64,000 nucleotides of DNA from assembly GCA_023954815.1 (NCBI GenBank), contig JAGSHB010000008.1:1-64000 (forward strand). The letters are read 5' to 3'. This document shows, in pieces, positions 46,952 to 56,127 of the stretch (position 1 is its first letter; every line of letters starts with the position of its first letter). A model generated the notes under the pieces. That model saw nothing but the letters and a program-made list of their open reading frames with translations, was not told where the DNA came from and made no database searches. Source of the stretch: Myxococcales bacterium (GTDB taxonomy: Bacteria > Myxococcota_A > UBA9042). The translations under genes were made by a program, and so were the position numbers.

Positions 46952-48937
46952 ATGAGCGAAACCACGACTGAAACGACCAACGCAGCTGTCGAGACCCGCA
47001 ACTTCCAGGCCCAGACCCAGAAGCTGCTTGAGCTGATGATTCACAGCGTCTACGCCAACCGGGAGGTCTTCCTGCGCGAGCTGATCTCGAACGCGTCTGA
47101 TGCGATCGACAAGGTTCGCTTCTTGGCGCTGACCGACGCGAGCCTCACCGACGGCGACAGTGACTTCAAAATCAAGCTGGTACCGAACGCCGACGCCCGC
47201 ACCCTGACGATCACCGACAACGGTATCGGCATGAGCCACGATGAGGTGGTTGAGCACATCGGCACGATCGCTCACTCGGGCTCTGAGGCCTTCGCCAGCA
47301 AGCTCGCTGAGGCCAAGACTGCCGATGCGCCGGAGCTGATCGGTCGTTTCGGGCTTGGATTTTACTCCGCGTTCATGGTCGCTGACAGCGTCACCCTCAC
47401 CACGTGGAAGAAGGGCGAGGAGACCGCAGTCCGTTGGCACAGCGAAGGCGGCGGCAGCTACACCGTCGAGAACATCGCGCCCGACAGCCTGCCGCACGGT
47501 CGCGGCACGTCGATCACGTTGCACCTCAAGCCGGTGGATACCGAAGACACCGATGCGCAGGACTTCGCAAACGGATTCGTACTCAAGCAGATCGTGAAGA
47601 AGCACAGCGACTTTGTTGCTTTCCCGGTTGTGATGGACGAGTCCCGCACCGAGATTGATCGCGACGACGAGGGCAAGCCGGTCGAGGGCGCGGAAGAGCG
47701 CACCATCATCGAGGAGAACACCCTCAACTCGATGAAGGCGCTATGGACGCGGCCCGTCAATGACATCTCCGACGACGACCACGCCGAGTTCTACCGTCAC
47801 TTGACCCACGATTGGGGCACGCCGAGCGATCGCATGCACCTGCGTGTCGAAGGCATGAACGAGTACACCGCGCTGATGTACGTGCCCGAGCGCGCGCCGA
47901 TGGATCTGTACTCCCGCGAGGCCAAACGCGGGCTGTCGCTGTACGTCAAGCACGTGTTTATCAGCGACGATGTGCGCGAGTTGATGCCCGAGTACCTGCG
48001 TTTCATCCGCGGATTGGTCGACAGCCCGGATCTGCCGCTGAACGTCAGCCGCGAGATGGTGCAGCAACACCGCCTGATCGGGTCGATTCGCAAGCACCTC
48101 GCCAAGAAATGGCTGGGCCACTTCGCCAAGCAGCTCACGAACGACCGCGAGGCCTACGAGAAGTTCTGGACGGAATTTGGCGCTGCCATCAAAGAGGGCT
48201 TCCATTACGACGCGCCGAACAAGGCCAAGATCGAAAAGACGGTCCTGTTCCGCACCACCAAGGGCGACGGTTGGCGTTCGCTGGCTGAGATTGTCGAGGA
48301 CATGGCTGAGGGTCAGGAAGACCTATTCTACCTCACCGGTGACAGCCTCGAGACCCTGAAGAACGCGCCGCAGCTGGAGATCTTCGCCAGCAAGGGTGTT
48401 GAGGTGCTGCTGCTCGCCGACGCAATTGACGAAGTGCTGGTGGGCAACGCCGCGGACCTCGGAGGTAAGGCGCTCAAGAGTGCCAGCCGTGGCGACATCG
48501 ATCTCGACGCGTTCGGGGAGAAGTCCGAGGACGCTGAAGAGACCAAGACTGAGGATAGCGAAGCGCTCAGCCCGTTGCTCGAAACCTTGGGTAAGGCCCT
48601 GGAAGAGCGCGTCGAGAAGGTGCAGGTCTCGGCCCGCCTGACCGATAGCGCGGCTTGTCTGGTGACCCCTGAAAACGGCATCACGCCGCAGATGGCGCAG
48701 ATGTTCAAAGCCATGGGGCAGGAGATGCCGGCGAGCAAGCGCTTGTTGGAGATCAACCCGAGTCACCCGTTGGTCAAGAAGCTGGTTGGTGTGCACGAAA
48801 AGGACGCTGCCGACGACCGTATCGCCACGTTCGGCGCGCTGTTGGTCGATCAGGCCGTTCTCAGCGAGGGCGGCCAGCTGGACAACCCCCACGAGTTCGT
48901 GCGCCGCATGGCTGAGGTCATGACCGCGGCACTTTAG
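46952..48937 (+). CDS. htpG: Molecular chaperone HtpG (Hsp90)
   Basis: LLELMIHSVYANREVFLRELISNASDAIDKVRF, DNGIGMSHDEV, GRFGLGFYSAFMVAD; GAGAGGAG before ATG 46952. Confidence 0.97.
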   Translation: MSETTTETTNAAVETRNFQAQTQKLLELMIHSVYANREVFLRELISNASDAIDKVRFLALTDASLTDGDSDFKIKLVPNADARTLTITDNGIGMSHDEVVEHIGTIAHSGSEAFASKLAEAKTADAPELIGRFGLGFYSAFMVADSVTLTTWKKGEETAVRWHSEGGGSYTVENIAPDSLPHGRGTSITLHLKPVDTEDTDAQDFANGFVLKQIVKKHSDFVAFPVVMDESRTEIDRDDEGKPVEGAEERTIIEENTLNSMKALWTRPVNDISDDDHAEFYRHLTHDWGTPSDRMHLRVEGMNEYTALMYVPERAPMDLYSREAKRGLSLYVKHVFISDDVRELMPEYLRFIRGLVDSPDLPLNVSREMVQQHRLIGSIRKHLAKKWLGHFAKQLTNDREAYEKFWTEFGAAIKEGFHYDAPNKAKIEKTVLFRTTKGDGWRSLAEIVEDMAEGQEDLFYLTGDSLETLKNAPQLEIFASKGVEVLLLADAIDEVLVGNAADLGGKALKSASRGDIDLDAFGEKSEDAEETKTEDSEALSPLLETLGKALEERVEKVQVSARLTDSAACLVTPENGITPQMAQMFKAMGQEMPASKRLLEINPSHPLVKKLVGVHEKDAADDRIATFGALLVDQAVLSEGGQLDNPHEFVRRMAEVMTAAL

Positions 48938-48943
48938 GCAGAC

Positions 48944-49411
48944 ATGCAGCGCACGGAGCCGACCGAACGAACTCGGGACCGTAGCGCGTGGGATCGCACA
49001 GCGCGTCCGCTCCATCTGATGGTGGGAGTGGGCGCGCTGTTGTCCGTTTTGGCAGCGTTGGTGCTGACTCCTGGAGATAATCCGGCCCACGTGGCGTTTG
49101 GTGGCCAGGACATCGACGTGCCGTGCACGTTGCAGCAGATAGCGCATATACCTTGCTGGGCTTGTGGGATGACCCGGGCGTTTGTCTTTGGCGTGCGCGG
49201 CCAGATCAGCGCGGCATGGGCGGCGAATCCGGCTGGATTGTGGCTTTTCAGCTTGGTGGTGCTGCAGCTGCCGTATCGCGTGGTGCGCGTTTGGCGGCCT
49301 GGTTTGCTGCCTGGGCAGTGGCAGCCCGACGCGGCGATGGCCGGGCTGACCGTGGTCATCGTGTTGGCGACTTGGTTCGCCCGGCTGACGGGTGCGTTGC
49401 CGTTGCCCTGA
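48944..49411 (+). CDS. DUF2752-like membrane protein
   Basis: HIPCWACGMTRAFVFGVRGQISAAWAANPAGLWLF resembles the CPxCGxTR motif of DUF2752. Confidence 0.75.
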   Translation: MQRTEPTERTRDRSAWDRTARPLHLMVGVGALLSVLAALVLTPGDNPAHVAFGGQDIDVPCTLQQIAHIPCWACGMTRAFVFGVRGQISAAWAANPAGLWLFSLVVLQLPYRVVRVWRPGLLPGQWQPDAAMAGLTVVIVLATWFARLTGALPLP

Positions 49412-49417
49412 GCGGCT

Positions 49418-49498
49418 CTCGTGAAACGCCTGGCACCTACCGAAAGCGGTCGAAAAGGTCGCAATCGCGGGGTTTCGTGAAACGCCTGGCACTTCACG
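49418..49498. repeat. Two REP-like hairpin units (49418-49446 degenerate; 49473-49498)
   Basis: CTCGTGAAACGCCTGGCACCTACCGAAA and TTTCGTGAAACGCCTGGCACTTCACG; between convergent genes. Confidence 0.8.
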
Positions 49499-51419
49499 GG
49501 GGCGACGCAGGACCGTTCTTGCGACCCTGGCAGAGGGCGCCAGCAATCGCGTCGCCCTTCGCCATGGCCATCTTCGCAACGGTCTCAGGATGAAGCGCGG
49601 CGTAGACAATCTCGGCCGTCGAACATCCCGCCTGCTTCAGCACCCACGAAGTCAGTCGATGCTGATCTTTGGCGAACACCGCTGCGCTGGGCACAAGGAC
49701 GCACGGCGGCTTGCCGAATTTGCGCCGCGACCCCGATTTGTGAGGCACTTTTCCCGCTTTCGCCTTGTCCGACGGAAAATCACCAAGGCTAAATCTCGCA
49801 ACCTTTCGGAGCCGCTTGGACACGCAGGGCCGCATCCCCCGGAGCCCACGCGCCGCCGCCCAGTCATGGCCGGGTTGTCCCAACACTGCCAGCAGCCCCC
49901 GCAGCAGCACCAGCTCCTCCCCCCGTGCACCGCTCAGCAGCTTGGTCATGTCCGGTCGCACGGTACGCCGTTTCACCATCTTCGCTTTGGCCATACGCTC
50001 AACAATCATCGCCCGGTCCCACCGCGCCTTCGGGCCGCTCAACCGGAGATAGGCGGAGGTCAGCGCCTTCAATTCGGCGGTGTCAGGTGGCGTACGCTGT
50101 CTCAATCCAGCGACCGCCAAACGCACACGCCCTGCCGGTAGTCGACCCAACCCCTTCAGCAACAAACCTCCGTCGTTGGGGCCCATGCGCAGGATCAGCG
50201 CCCAGGCCACATCCATCTCCGTCCCAGCGATGGCGTCGAGGACTGCCTTATCCGTCACCGGCAACCCCAGGCCAAAGGCCATCAGCGTCTGCACCGCGGG
50301 TGGCTTGCACTCCTCAACGACCGGCTTCAGGGCGCGGACTAGCCGTCTGTAGCCTGGGTCGTCGGCAGGGAGTCGCTTCGGCGCGCGGTTCGCATTTTGA
50401 ATTCGCAGCTTCGGCCCACGCGCCATATGCGGGCGCTTGCCTCCCGCCCAGACCACAATCGCGGCGAGATGGGCGTTGGCATGTGCCCCCTTTCCGTCGC
50501 ACGCATCCTTCAACAGTCGCTTGGCAATCGGTACGCCGGCCTGCCAGTCGGGGCCGCTCTTGCCGATGAGACAACCAAGCGCCGCGATGAGGGTGGCGGC
50601 ATCTGGGTCAGTTGTGACGAGCGCATCGATGGCGGCACGCGTGGCATTGGGTGCCCGATTCTTCTGGCGCAGGGACCAAGTGCCAAAGAGCGACCGATTG
50701 TCAGCTCGCGTACCGCGTTTGACCTCAGCCACAAGCAACGGCTCGATGTCCTCGCCCAGCAGGGGCAGGGCCTCCAGCAACGCACGTCGCCGTTTGCGCC
50801 CATTCGTCATGGCCGTGAGTTTGTCCCGGTAGGCGCCGAGCACGTCGATTTGACCCTTCAGGGGGACCGACTTCATGCCCTTGGGTGATTCTCCCTGGGC
50901 GGTCACGACCACCAACGTCCGCCCGATCGCCCTCAGGTGCAATCGCTGCACGCGAACATACCCATCGGATGAACGCACCACCGCGGAGACAAATTGGTCG
51001 CGTTTATCAAAGTGTCCGCGCCAAACCTCTTCGCCCTTTTCGGTCACCACCACTGACGACACCTCATCAGGAAACGCCATATCGAGCGCAATGATGGGCA
51101 GCGCGAGTGCGCACAGCGGACTGTGGCCACAAGCGATTGTTTTGTGACGCTTGGTCTTGGTGATGTGCACATCCACATCTGGTGGCGCGTGCCGTTCCCT
51201 TAGCTCTGCGAGCGCCAGGGGCACACCACCGAGGGCTTGTTCTGCTTGGTCTGAAAGGGCCAGAGAGCCAGGCTTTTTGCTAGAATTGAACTTGATGAAC
51301 CGGCACGAACCCAGCATCGAGCACACCAGCAGCAGCGCCGCCATCGTCGCCAGCTTGTGGGTGGGCTCCCTGCCGGAAGGCAACAGAGTGCGGCGGTGGG
51401 ATGACTTGTCGTGCTGCAT
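49494..51419 (-). CDS. Lipoprotein of unknown function
   Basis: LLLVCSMLGSC lipobox; 641 aa; no family recognised. Confidence 0.7.
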   Translation of the reverse strand: MQHDKSSHRRTLLPSGREPTHKLATMAALLLVCSMLGSCRFIKFNSSKKPGSLALSDQAEQALGGVPLALAELRERHAPPDVDVHITKTKRHKTIACGHSPLCALALPIIALDMAFPDEVSSVVVTEKGEEVWRGHFDKRDQFVSAVVRSSDGYVRVQRLHLRAIGRTLVVVTAQGESPKGMKSVPLKGQIDVLGAYRDKLTAMTNGRKRRRALLEALPLLGEDIEPLLVAEVKRGTRADNRSLFGTWSLRQKNRAPNATRAAIDALVTTDPDAATLIAALGCLIGKSGPDWQAGVPIAKRLLKDACDGKGAHANAHLAAIVVWAGGKRPHMARGPKLRIQNANRAPKRLPADDPGYRRLVRALKPVVEECKPPAVQTLMAFGLGLPVTDKAVLDAIAGTEMDVAWALILRMGPNDGGLLLKGLGRLPAGRVRLAVAGLRQRTPPDTAELKALTSAYLRLSGPKARWDRAMIVERMAKAKMVKRRTVRPDMTKLLSGARGEELVLLRGLLAVLGQPGHDWAAARGLRGMRPCVSKRLRKVARFSLGDFPSDKAKAGKVPHKSGSRRKFGKPPCVLVPSAAVFAKDQHRLTSWVLKQAGCSTAEIVYAALHPETVAKMAMAKGDAIAGALCQGRKNGPASPP

Positions 51420-53569
51420 GCTTTGTAGGATACGCCATTGCGCCGCTCACGGCATGGTGTCGCAGGCGAATTGCCATCAGCACTTGCGCCCATCCAACCA
51501 GCGGACGCAGCATATTGTCGACAATATCTCTCTTGGGGTTTTCTCTGTTTACACTTCGACCCACGTGGCCGCTGCTCATAGCGGCGCTGACAGCGATTGG
51601 GTTTCGGCTCGGCGCGTGGCAGGTCCGTGCGGCGTTTGAACGGCCGGACGCCTCGCTCATCAACGCGGCGTTGGGGCTGACGTACGACCTGGCCCTGGTG
51701 GTTAGCCTACTCCTGGCGGCGCGAGCGGTTGCGCTGATGGCCAATGGCGAGCAGCAGCGGCGCTGGCTGAGTCTGCCCTTTGTAGCCGCTATTTGGGGCG
51801 CGCTGTTCATCCGTAGCTGCGATTTGGCCCACTGTTACCTCGTTCAGTGCCACTGGACGTCGGAGGCGTTTCTCTACCTTCAGCCGAGCTCAGCTGGCGC
51901 CTTGGTTCATCCCGCGTTTGTCGCGCCGATTGCGTTGGTGGGTCTGGCGATAGCTGGGGTGCCGACGCTGCTGAAAAAGGACCAAGCGCCGCTGCTTGCC
52001 AGGAAAAAGACAGGTGTGCGCGTGGCTGCTCTGCCAGCACTAGCCGCCCTCTCGCTGGCTGTGGTGCCCGTGTTCGATGGCGTGAGAGGGCCCGAAGATG
52101 TCTTCAATCAGCGTCTCATACCGGAGCTGAATTTCGCCCTTCAGGCGCGTGACTGGCTGCACGCGGCCGAGCGAAAGGCGCAGGTTCAGCCCCTGTCTGC
52201 GGCGACACGAAAGCGTTTTGTGGATGCCGGGCTGCTGTGGCGCGAAAAGCCGACATTGCCGGGCTATCCGTTCGTTCGTCGTGGTTTGGGTGAGCCTGCG
52301 TTCCCCTATCCGAAGCGCCCTCACCTGCAATCACAGCCGGCATCGGACGCTGCCACAAAGAAGATCGACACACGGCCCAATGTCGTGCTCGGAATGGTCG
52401 AGAGTTTGGACGCGATCTTCATTCACGAGCTGTCGGGTCACTTCAAAGGCGTCATGCCGAATCTGAGCCGTTTGGCGCGGGAGCACACCACTGTCCGCGG
52501 TTTCTACAATACGGCCACGCCCACGATCTCCGGGCTAATCGCGACCCTGTGCTCCATCCATCCACCGACCCATCCCAAGGTCATCGCTGACGGCGGCGAG
52601 GGAGATGTGCTCACCGCCTATACGTGTCTGAGCGATCTGCTCCACCACGCGGGTTATCGCACCGTGTTTGTCATCGGGTCGCGCGCGGATATGACGCGAA
52701 CGCGTGATTTCTTGGAGCTGCATGGCTTCGATGAGATTCACGACAGGGAGAACTTCGTGCGGATGGACCCCAAGCTCGAGCTCGGCAAGTGGGGTGCCTA
52801 CGATCGGGACTTGCTACCCTACGTGCGCGCTCAAATCGAACGGCTGGAGGCGTTGCGGCGCAAGGATGGAAAACCGTTCATGCTGCTGTTCATGACCATC
52901 GACACCCACGAGCCATCCATGGCGCCTCCGGAGTGCGAGTTACCGGCTGAAAACATCGAGGACGCCCCGGAAGATCCGGCCGCGAGGAAGCTTTTGGCTG
53001 CGTATCACTGCACCGACAAGGAGCTTGGCCCGATGTTCACGTTCCTCGCAGAGCCCAAGCGTGCGAAGGAGACCCTCTGGCTGCTGACGGGCGACCACGC
53101 GGCGTTTCGCACGACCACGAGCCGTCCTCTCTTTGCCGGGCGCCGGCAGGGTTGGAGCTTCGCGCAGTTGCCACTGATCATGCATGACCCTCGCCACGCG
53201 CTCCCCAAACAGGTGCCCACGCTGGCCGGTACGTTGGATATCGCGCCGACGATTTTGCACATGCTGGGTCAACCCATCGGCCTGCATTCGCTCACGGGGC
53301 TCAGCATGTTTGGTCGGCGTCGCAATCATCCGTTCCTGCTCGGCAGAATGGGCGGTCACGTGACCTATAGCCGCACGCCACAAGCGAGTCACGAGGCAGC
53401 GCGCGGCACATTGGAGCGGATCTGCGCAGATGGCACCAAGCTGTTGTCCAAGGGCCCGCAACCCCTGGGCGCCTGCGATGTGCTCCGATGGATGAAGTGG
53501 CAAGACGAGCTGTGGCATGCCAGTCGACTCTTCCCGAAAACGGTCTATTGGGGCCAAACGAGTGATTGA
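51401..53569 (+). CDS. LTA-synthase-like sulfatase (start uncertain)
   Basis: N-terminal TM segments; RPNVVLGMVESLDAIF...GVMPNLSRLAREHTTVRGFYNTATPTISGLIATLC...DTHEPS...TGDHA. Confidence 0.85.
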   Translation: MTCRAACFVGYAIAPLTAWCRRRIAISTCAHPTSGRSILSTISLLGFSLFTLRPTWPLLIAALTAIGFRLGAWQVRAAFERPDASLINAALGLTYDLALVVSLLLAARAVALMANGEQQRRWLSLPFVAAIWGALFIRSCDLAHCYLVQCHWTSEAFLYLQPSSAGALVHPAFVAPIALVGLAIAGVPTLLKKDQAPLLARKKTGVRVAALPALAALSLAVVPVFDGVRGPEDVFNQRLIPELNFALQARDWLHAAERKAQVQPLSAATRKRFVDAGLLWREKPTLPGYPFVRRGLGEPAFPYPKRPHLQSQPASDAATKKIDTRPNVVLGMVESLDAIFIHELSGHFKGVMPNLSRLAREHTTVRGFYNTATPTISGLIATLCSIHPPTHPKVIADGGEGDVLTAYTCLSDLLHHAGYRTVFVIGSRADMTRTRDFLELHGFDEIHDRENFVRMDPKLELGKWGAYDRDLLPYVRAQIERLEALRRKDGKPFMLLFMTIDTHEPSMAPPECELPAENIEDAPEDPAARKLLAAYHCTDKELGPMFTFLAEPKRAKETLWLLTGDHAAFRTTTSRPLFAGRRQGWSFAQLPLIMHDPRHALPKQVPTLAGTLDIAPTILHMLGQPIGLHSLTGLSMFGRRRNHPFLLGRMGGHVTYSRTPQASHEAARGTLERICADGTKLLSKGPQPLGACDVLRWMKWQDELWHASRLFPKTVYWGQTSD

Positions 53570-53609
53570 ACACGCCCGTACGACCTCAAAACGAGTGAGA
53601 CGGTGGTGC

Positions 53610-53646
53610 CCCGCCAGCGCATGTTTGGGGGGATTGCGCTGGCGGG
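53610..53646. terminator. Bidirectional terminator-like hairpin between convergent genes
   Basis: CCCGCCAGCGCA-N13-TGCGCTGGCGGG: perfect 12-bp stem. Confidence 0.65.
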
Positions 53647-53662
53647 AACATCCACCGCTACG

Positions 53663-54313
53663 TCATGGCTGACCTGACTGCTTGAGCTGTTCGCCCAATT
53701 CGCAGAGGGCTTTGCCTAGTGACGCGCGTTCGCTGTCGGTGGTGTCTTCAATCGTCTTCATCAACCCGGCAATCCAGTGGGACGTATCGACCGACGGCCC
53801 GACACTGTTGGCGAGTCCGGTGTGGACGCCGCGTCGAGATTGACTCTGCTCGACGGCCTCGGACAAATGTGCGGTAGTCCATCGCTGGGAGAGCGCAAGT
53901 CCCGCTAAACGCCCTTTTTCCTCGGGTGCAGCGATGTCGAGTAGCTGGATTTGCGCTGAGAGACTGAGCTGAAGAACGGTCGAGCGCGATCGCGTCGGAA
54001 GCCCCGCACCCTGCATATAGACACGTATGAAGTCGTAGAGTGTGCTGGCCCGAAGGTCGAGGTCTGCCAACCGTGGGTGGCGGGCGATGGGCTGGACCCG
54101 TAGCGTTGCTCTCTTGCGTGGCAACAGGGTGGCGGCGTCACAATTGAAGTGGTGCACCAGCAGGCAGCGACCCACCCGGTGGGCAAATCGCGATCGTGGC
54201 CATCGGTCGACGTCCAGGATGAAAGAGACCGCGCGCTCGACGTCGAACTCGGACAGTGGAGTCCCGACCGGTGCAGACCATGGTTGTGCCGCGATTCCCA
54301 TATCCGTGCCCAA
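53663..54313 (-). CDS. Hypothetical protein, paralogue A
   Basis: 216 aa; clear homology by eye to 54590..55093 (TLYDFIRVYMQGAGLPTRSR...AQIQLLDIAAPEEKGRLAGLAL..RWT). Confidence 0.7.
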   Translation of the reverse strand: MGTDMGIAAQPWSAPVGTPLSEFDVERAVSFILDVDRWPRSRFAHRVGRCLLVHHFNCDAATLLPRKRATLRVQPIARHPRLADLDLRASTLYDFIRVYMQGAGLPTRSRSTVLQLSLSAQIQLLDIAAPEEKGRLAGLALSQRWTTAHLSEAVEQSQSRRGVHTGLANSVGPSVDTSHWIAGLMKTIEDTTDSERASLGKALCELGEQLKQSGQP

Positions 54314-54589
54314 TCAAAGCGGCATAGTGAGCCACCTGCGCCGTCGCAGGTCCTCACCCCCCCCCCATCCGATGTCTTGACTTGCCTCTACTGTGCGACG
54401 TCAAACGCGTCACTGCGACCCCCTGATTGGGGGAACCTCCTGGCTCGATTGCGTCAGAGTGGTGCGCGTCTCAATTTGTTTGCGATTAATAACAAAGGTT
54501 TGTGTCAATCGTTAATAATTGAAGGTTGTCTCGCGACGTCGGCAAATGTCGCCCGGATTGGCGACCTGCCGCTGGGTACGTACGCGGGC

Positions 54590-55093
54590 TCAGAATAGCT
54601 CTGTCTTCGCTTCCAACTCAGCGGGCGTCCACCTCTCTGCCAACGCTGTCGCTGCCAAGCGCGCCTTGTGTTCAGGCGCGGCGACGCTCAGCAATTGGAT
54701 CTGCGCAGTGAGCCCGAGCTTCATCACCACCGCGCGAGACCGCGTCGGCAGCCCAGCGGACTGCATGTAGACACGGACAAAGTCGTAGAGTGTGGTGCCG
54801 TTGAGCGCCAGATCCTCCAACTCGGGAGCGTCCGCCAACAGCTGTAATCGCTTCTCCGCGCTGTCCCGCGGTAGCAGCTCGCCGGCGTCGCACTGAAAGA
54901 CGTCCATCAGCAGGCGCCGTCCTACGCTGTGGGCGAACTGGCTCAGCGGCCACCGGTCGAGGCTCGCAATAAAGGCGAGTGTATCTGTGGCGGGGGGCGG
55001 CTTTGGGTTCCGGGCGGTTGCAACCATCGCCGTGACCATCCGTCGCATCGCCGCCTCCCGGTTGGAGTCGCACGCGGGGCCCCAACCTCTCAC
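54590..55093 (-). CDS. Hypothetical protein, paralogue B
   Basis: 167 aa; TLYDFVRVYMQSAGLPTRSR...AQIQLLSVAAPEHKARLAATALAERWT; same strand as paralogue A. Confidence 0.7.
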   Translation of the reverse strand: MRGWGPACDSNREAAMRRMVTAMVATARNPKPPPATDTLAFIASLDRWPLSQFAHSVGRRLLMDVFQCDAGELLPRDSAEKRLQLLADAPELEDLALNGTTLYDFVRVYMQSAGLPTRSRAVVMKLGLTAQIQLLSVAAPEHKARLAATALAERWTPAELEAKTELF

Positions 55094-55312
55094 CTCATCC
55101 TATGGGTAGATGTTTGGTACTATGACTCTTGCACATCAGTCAGGCGATCACCCGTTTGGGGGACGCGCTCGATCCTAGTTGGTCAGCGACCTAAAGGTCT
55201 TATATTTATTGTGAAATGGTTAGTTCGCCGGAGTGGTGTGTCCTTGCCCCGCACCCTGAGGGCGGCCAATGGGCGACGAGCTCAGCTTCCTCAGCACATC
55301 GCCAAGACAAGC

Positions 55313-56026
55313 TCATTGTGCTCCATCAACTGGCTCGGCCTGACGCGCACGGGCATTTGCTGACGCACCTCGGCTTGCGATACCGCGCTCCTCACGCAGG
55401 TAACCCAAGAAGGGGTTGGTCGCCAACTCGTCGGCCAAGGTCGTCATCGGGCCGTGACCGGACCAGACTTTGAGGTGCCCGGGGAGCTGCAGCAGCTTGC
55501 GCAAGCTCTCGGTCATCGTTCGGGGGTCACTCATGGGAAAATCGGTGCGGCCGATACTCCCTGCGAACAGCACGTCGCCGACGAGAATATGCTCATCGTC
55601 AAACCAGCAGCCCTGACCTGGTGTGTGGCCAGGCGCGGAGAGAAAACGCAGGGTCGTCTCGCCGAGCTGTAAGGCAAAGCCGTCGTCGATCCAGTGGTCG
55701 ATACGGCCGGCGGCACGGTTGAGGTGCGGCATGCCAAACATCGTGCCTTGGTAGGGCAGGGTGTCGAACAGCGGCTTCTCAAGGCGGGGGCAGTAGGTCG
55801 GAACATCCCACTCGGCCTGCAAGTCGGTCAGCGCGCCGGCGTGGTCGATATGCGCGTGGGTCAGCAAGATGAAACGCACATCAGGCGCCGGATCCAAGGC
55901 CTTCAAGCGCCCAACAAGCTCGTTGGATTCACCCGTGTCGACGATGGCGCATTGCCCGGTCGTGGGATCGGTGAGCAGGTACGTATTGACCTGAAACATA
56001 CCAACGGTGAATGGGCGAACTTCCAT
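55313..56026 (-). CDS. MBL-fold (glyoxalase II-like) hydrolase
   Basis: MFQVNTYLL, ILLTHAHIDHAGALTDL, SAPGHTPGQGCWF, VGDVLFAGSIGRTDFP, WSGHGPMTTLADE. Confidence 0.92.
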   Translation of the reverse strand: MEVRPFTVGMFQVNTYLLTDPTTGQCAIVDTGESNELVGRLKALDPAPDVRFILLTHAHIDHAGALTDLQAEWDVPTYCPRLEKPLFDTLPYQGTMFGMPHLNRAAGRIDHWIDDGFALQLGETTLRFLSAPGHTPGQGCWFDDEHILVGDVLFAGSIGRTDFPMSDPRTMTESLRKLLQLPGHLKVWSGHGPMTTLADELATNPFLGYLREERGIASRGASANARARQAEPVDGAQ

Positions 56027-56050
56027 CTGAACCTCATCGCGTTTGGGCCT

Positions 56051-56088
56051 GCGCGCCTCAGCGCGCCTCTGCGCGCCTTTGCGCCTCT
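56051..56088. repeat. 10-bp tandem direct repeat in a divergent intergenic region
   Basis: GCGCGCCTCA GCGCGCCTCT GCGCGCCTTT GCGCCTCT, exactly 10-bp period. Confidence 0.7.
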
Positions 56089-56127
56089 TGTACGGCAATC
56101 GCCGCCATTTCTGCTAGGGTCCCTCCC

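Noticed and set aside
48323-49609. 428-aa minus-strand ORF
   Set aside because: Antisense to htpG and the DUF2752 gene and passes through the REP-like repeats.
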